Source: Planctomycetia bacterium (GTDB taxonomy: Bacteria; Planctomycetota; UBA8108; UBA1146). Taken from it: a stretch of DNA of 33,794 bases. This document shows positions 31,390 to 33,794 of the stretch, piece by piece. The notes beneath the pieces were generated by a model. That model had not been told where the DNA came from. It did not search any database and worked only from the letters and a program-made list of their open reading frames with translations. The stretch covers positions 1 through 33,794 of the forward strand of contig JAACCY010000011.1 of assembly GCA_009937185.1 (NCBI GenBank), given 5' to 3'. The number at the start of each line of letters is the position of its first letter. Position 1 is the first letter of the stretch. Made by a program: the position numbers and the translations under genes.

Positions 31390-32334
31390 TCAGAGGCTAT
31401 TACGGCCTATCGAAGCAGATTTATGTATCTGTCGAATGGCATTGCCGAACGCCGCAGCGCACGACAGAACAGATACCCTATCACTGGAAATCTTTCCGTC
31501 CACCGGAATGGTGTCGACGAAAGCAAACTCCTGAGCGGGAGAGGCCAAAAGCCTCTCAACTGCAGGACCACATAAAACGGGGTGCGTACAGGCCAATATC
31601 ACCGATTTGGCACCCTTATCGAGAACCAGACGAGCAGCAGCAGTAATTGAGCCCCCCGTCGCGATCACATCATCTGCCAAAATAGCGTTCATTCCGGCCA
31701 CGTCGCCGATAATGAAACCTATCTCGGTCTTTTCGCCACTGACACGCCTTTTGTCGACAGTCGCCAGTCGAGCTCCTAAGCCGCGGCTATAGGCTCTTGC
31801 CATTTTAATGGCACCTACGTCTGGACTGACCACGACGAGATCTTCAAATTCCTTTTTACGGAAGTGATCCACAATCACCGAACCGGCGTAGACGTGATCC
31901 ACGGGAATATCGAAAAACCCCTGAATCTGTTCGCAGTGTAGATCCATTGTCACAACACGGTCAGCTCCAGCAGCGACAATCAAGTTGGCAACCATTTTGG
32001 CGGTGATGGGAACTCGTGCACCTTGTTCACGTCGGTCTTGACGCGCATATCCAAAGTAGGGAATCACTGCGGTGATTCGAGCGGCAGACGATCTCTTCAC
32101 GCAATCGATCATCACCGGGAGTTCCATGAGGTTTTCGTTTACGGGAGGACACGTGGATTGGACGATGAAGACATCCTTGCCTCGTACGTCTTCCCCTAAC
32201 GAAACGGAAATTTCGCCATCAGGGAAACGAGTGACTTCAGCTCTTCCCGGCTCTAGACCCAAGTCGCTGCATATATCAGCGGCTAATGTGTGATTCGAGT
32301 TACCGTTGAGTACTACCATCGTGTCGGAAAGCAT
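31390..32334 (-). CDS. prs: Ribose-phosphate pyrophosphokinase
   Basis: The 314-residue product makes PRPP from ribose 5-phosphate and ATP. It has F-P-D-G-E-I near residue 40, the R-Q-D-R-R-E flexible-loop segment near 100, the metal-binding D-L-H-C-E-Q-I-Q-G-F-F near 130, and the PRPP loop D-D-V-I-A-T-G-G-S near 217. The ATG at 32334 overlaps the stop of the GlmU acetyltransferase half (TGATG). Confidence 0.97.
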   Translation of the reverse strand: MLSDTMVVLNGNSNHTLAADICSDLGLEPGRAEVTRFPDGEISVSLGEDVRGKDVFIVQSTCPPVNENLMELPVMIDCVKRSSAARITAVIPYFGYARQDRREQGARVPITAKMVANLIVAAGADRVVTMDLHCEQIQGFFDIPVDHVYAGSVIVDHFRKKEFEDLVVVSPDVGAIKMARAYSRGLGARLATVDKRRVSGEKTEIGFIIGDVAGMNAILADDVIATGGSITAAARLVLDKGAKSVILACTHPVLCGPAVERLLASPAQEFAFVDTIPVDGKISSDRVSVLSCAAAFGNAIRQIHKSASIGRNSL

Positions 32335-32885
32335 CAGGAACCTTTCTCGTCGTCACCATCCTCAGATTTACTCTGAGGTTTTTTCACCATATTTTTAGCA
32401 GGAACACCAATAACAGTAGTTCCATCCTCGATCACTTTGCCCGGAGGAACCACAGCCCCCGCTCCTATCGTTGCGTTCTTTCCTACATGACCCGGAGCCA
32501 CAATGACAGAACCGCTGCCGACAAAAGCACCTTCTTTTATGAGAGTGTGATGCTTTTTCTTTCCATCGTAATTCGCAACAACAGCACCCGCACCAATATT
32601 GGCATTCTCTTCGATCGTTGCATCACCGAGATACGCCAAATGCTTCGCTTTGGCACCGTCTTTAATTTGACTTCGATTGACCTCTACAAAGTCACCGATC
32701 ACGACACCGTTTCCTAGAATGGATCCGGATCTGATATGAGCGAAAGGTCCCACTTCACAATCAGTACCAATCTCGACCCCACGCCGGATTACGGTTTGAG
32801 GTTGAATCAGAGTATCCTGACCTATGGAGACGTCCATTTCTATCCAAGTGGTCAAAGGATCTACAATCGTGACTCCACGACTCAT
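32334..32885 (-). CDS. glmU: GlmU acetyltransferase half (left-handed beta-helix), separated from the uridylyltransferase half
   Basis: The 183-residue ORF is the glucosamine-1-phosphate N-acetyltransferase domain of GlmU, which makes GlcNAc-1-P. Key residues of the E. coli active site are present: His82 and Tyr85 (K-H-L-A-Y-L-G-D-A), Asn105-Tyr106 and the following Lys (A-N-Y-D-G-K-K-K). It starts at G-V-T-I-V-D-P, where the beta-helix begins in bifunctional GlmU, but about 30 residues (one or two coils) are missing before V-G-P-F-A-H-I-R. The ATG has no good Shine-Dalgarno, and the frame is the same as the upstream half, with two TAG codons between. It could be made by reinitiation or readthrough. 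A monofunctional acetyltransferase is the simplest reading. Confidence 0.88.
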   Translation of the reverse strand: MSRGVTIVDPLTTWIEMDVSIGQDTLIQPQTVIRRGVEIGTDCEVGPFAHIRSGSILGNGVVIGDFVEVNRSQIKDGAKAKHLAYLGDATIEENANIGAGAVVANYDGKKKHHTLIKEGAFVGSGSVIVAPGHVGKNATIGAGAVVPPGKVIEDGTTVIGVPAKNMVKKPQSKSEDGDDEKGS

Positions 32886-32936
32886 GTGATCACGTTGTAT
32901 TCTCTGCTGAATCTACCTAGAAGCCTGAGCCAATTG

Positions 32937-33671
32937 CTAGCGGTCGTTCACCTGGGCGAATTCCTTGTCCACACAGCAATCATGAGTACCTACGCCAAGA
33001 TCACGTTCCTTGAGAACCTCTACCAAACGAGTGAGGTAAGCCTCTTTATCGGGATCTCCTGAAGACAAATCCTCTTCGACGAGAAAGCGCAGAGCCGGGA
33101 GAGTTTTCCTGTGATCCAATGCGTAAATCCCCAGATTGACCTCATGGATTTCTTCGTCATCGAGAGCACGCTCTTTTTGTTCGACGATGCCGTTAAATGC
33201 ACCCTCTGAGCCCACCTCTGAGCCACGGACAATTCTTCCCATTCCAAAGGGGTCATTCAGGATCGAAGTCGCCACCGTGAACGTGTGATCAGAATTATTA
33301 TGCGAAGAGACGATGCCTTGAAGAAGTTCCACGTCGAGATCAGGCAGATCACCATTCACGATCATCACGGTGTCGAAACGCGGAGGACTTTGATCCAAAG
33401 CTTCAAGAACGGCATGCCCTGTTCCCCGAGGTGGATCCTGAAGTGCGAGACGAATATCAGAACCGTCGAGATGAGCACGAATAGAATCGGCGCCGTGGCC
33501 CACAACGACAGTGATGTCGGAAGCCCCAGCAAGTCGCACCTGTCGAATCACATGATCCAGCATCGGTAGCCCGAGTAGAGGATGAAGAACTTTGGGGAGT
33601 GAGGATCGCATTCGGGTCCCTCGACCTGCTGCGAGGATAACAGCGGAAAACTGGTCCATGTCCGGATCCAT
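32937..33671 (-). CDS. glmU: GlmU uridylyltransferase half (N-terminal nucleotidyltransferase domain)
   Basis: The 244-residue ORF is the complete N-acetylglucosamine-1-phosphate uridylyltransferase domain, which joins GlcNAc-1-P to UTP to give UDP-GlcNAc. The nucleotide loop L-A-A-G-R-G-T-R-M with Lys27 (L-P-K-V-L) opens the protein. Q-D-P-P-R-G-T-G-H-A, N-G-D-L-P-D, G-R-I-V-R, V-E-Q-K and E-V-N-L-G-I-Y follow in order. It ends at V-N-D-R then TAG, exactly at the start of the linker helix that leads to the acetyltransferase domain in normal GlmU. ATG 33659 is an alternative start. It lies 35 bp after tRNA-Gln. Confidence 0.9.
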   Translation of the reverse strand: MDPDMDQFSAVILAAGRGTRMRSSLPKVLHPLLGLPMLDHVIRQVRLAGASDITVVVGHGADSIRAHLDGSDIRLALQDPPRGTGHAVLEALDQSPPRFDTVMIVNGDLPDLDVELLQGIVSSHNNSDHTFTVATSILNDPFGMGRIVRGSEVGSEGAFNGIVEQKERALDDEEIHEVNLGIYALDHRKTLPALRFLVEEDLSSGDPDKEAYLTRLVEVLKERDLGVGTHDCCVDKEFAQVNDR

Positions 33672-33706
33672 CCCTGTTTGCTGATCGACTCACCCGAAGA
33701 ATTGAA

Positions 33707-33781
33707 TGGCTACCCGGCGAGGACTCGAACCTCGAATGACTGGACCAAAACCAGTTGTGTTGCCAATTACACCACCGGGTA
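33707..33781 (-). tRNA. tRNA-Gln (anticodon TTG)
   Basis: Acceptor TACCCGG pairs with CCGGGTA (the weak U1-A72 pair is typical of bacterial tRNA-Gln), the discriminator is G and CCA is encoded. The anticodon loop is TTTTGGT with anticodon TTG, and the T arm contains GGTTCGAGT. Confidence 0.95.
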
Positions 33782-33794
33782 GCGGAATTTTTGT

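Noticed and set aside
21716-33671. Complete reassignment of TAG to an amino acid in this genome
   Set aside because: Six ordinary genes (rpsB, Gfo/Idh, lpxA, skp, dnaB, rplI) end at TAG at the expected protein length, one as TAGTAG, and readthrough would add unconserved tails. I found no TAG in the middle of a conserved domain.
1-33794. Mobile elements, CRISPR arrays, prophage or defence genes
   Set aside because: I saw no transposase, integrase, direct-repeat array or defence-family protein; the content is housekeeping throughout.

Overview
The window is a gene-dense bacterial chromosome segment of roughly 50 percent GC by eye. It probably comes from a member of the Planctomycetota. The evidence is the family mix and order: a CRTAC1-type FG-GAP/UnbV protein paired with a TPR lipoprotein, a dimeric-type glycyl-tRNA synthetase, a fused LpxC-FabZ, an lpxA followed by a Gfo/Idh oxidoreductase, and the block glmU-prs-rplY-pth-rpsF-ssb-rpsR-rplI-dnaB. 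The LPS genes show a diderm cell. I see no integrase, transposase, phage gene, CRISPR array or plasmid function. The taxonomic call is inference from gene content and order.

Layout. (1) 1-3227, plus strand: the 3' part of an UnbV/FG-GAP protein gene overlapping a TPR lipoprotein gene. (2) 11074-3140, minus strand: a tight cluster of glycyl-tRNA synthetase, a VWA protein, a thiolase, a FadJ-type multifunctional protein and a secreted HEAT-like protein. The HEAT gene runs 88 bp into the 3' end of the TPR gene on the other strand. (3) 11206-11570: an orphan 95-residue gene with its own promoter and terminator. (4) argS (minus), divergent from a small putative lipoprotein gene broken by an in-frame TAG, then mazG and a moxR-type ATPase (plus). 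(5) prkA and a glutaryl-CoA dehydrogenase-type gene (minus). prkA ends one base from moxR, tail to tail. (6) From 33781 down to 19489, almost all on the minus strand: tRNA-Gln, glmU (split in two), prs, rplY, pth, rpsF, ssb, rpsR, rplI, terminators, dnaB, skp, lpxC-fabZ, lpxA, Gfo/Idh, rpsB, tsf, pyrH, frr, tRNA-Lys, tRNA-Glu and a strong terminator.

How the genes fit together. Region 6 couples UDP-GlcNAc synthesis (GlmU), the first lipid A steps (LpxA, LpxC, FabZ), outer-membrane protein folding (Skp), PRPP and UMP supply (Prs, PyrH), ribosomal proteins, ribosome recycling and replication (DnaB, SSB). Region 2 holds the hydratase, dehydrogenase and thiolase steps of beta-oxidation. The acyl-CoA dehydrogenase in region 5 is of the glutaryl-CoA type.

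The most notable signal is glmU. The uridylyltransferase and acetyltransferase halves are separated by two in-frame TAG codons in the inter-domain linker, and the intervening codons still align without gaps to the normal GlmU linker. A second gene (13433-13798) has the same architecture: a lipoprotein signal peptide, an in-frame TAG, then an open frame. TAG also ends six other genes here, once as a tandem TAGTAG, so wholesale reassignment of TAG is not supported. No stretch over 300 bp lacks a gene; the largest gaps are 22658-22918, 27967-28204 and 19310-19488.
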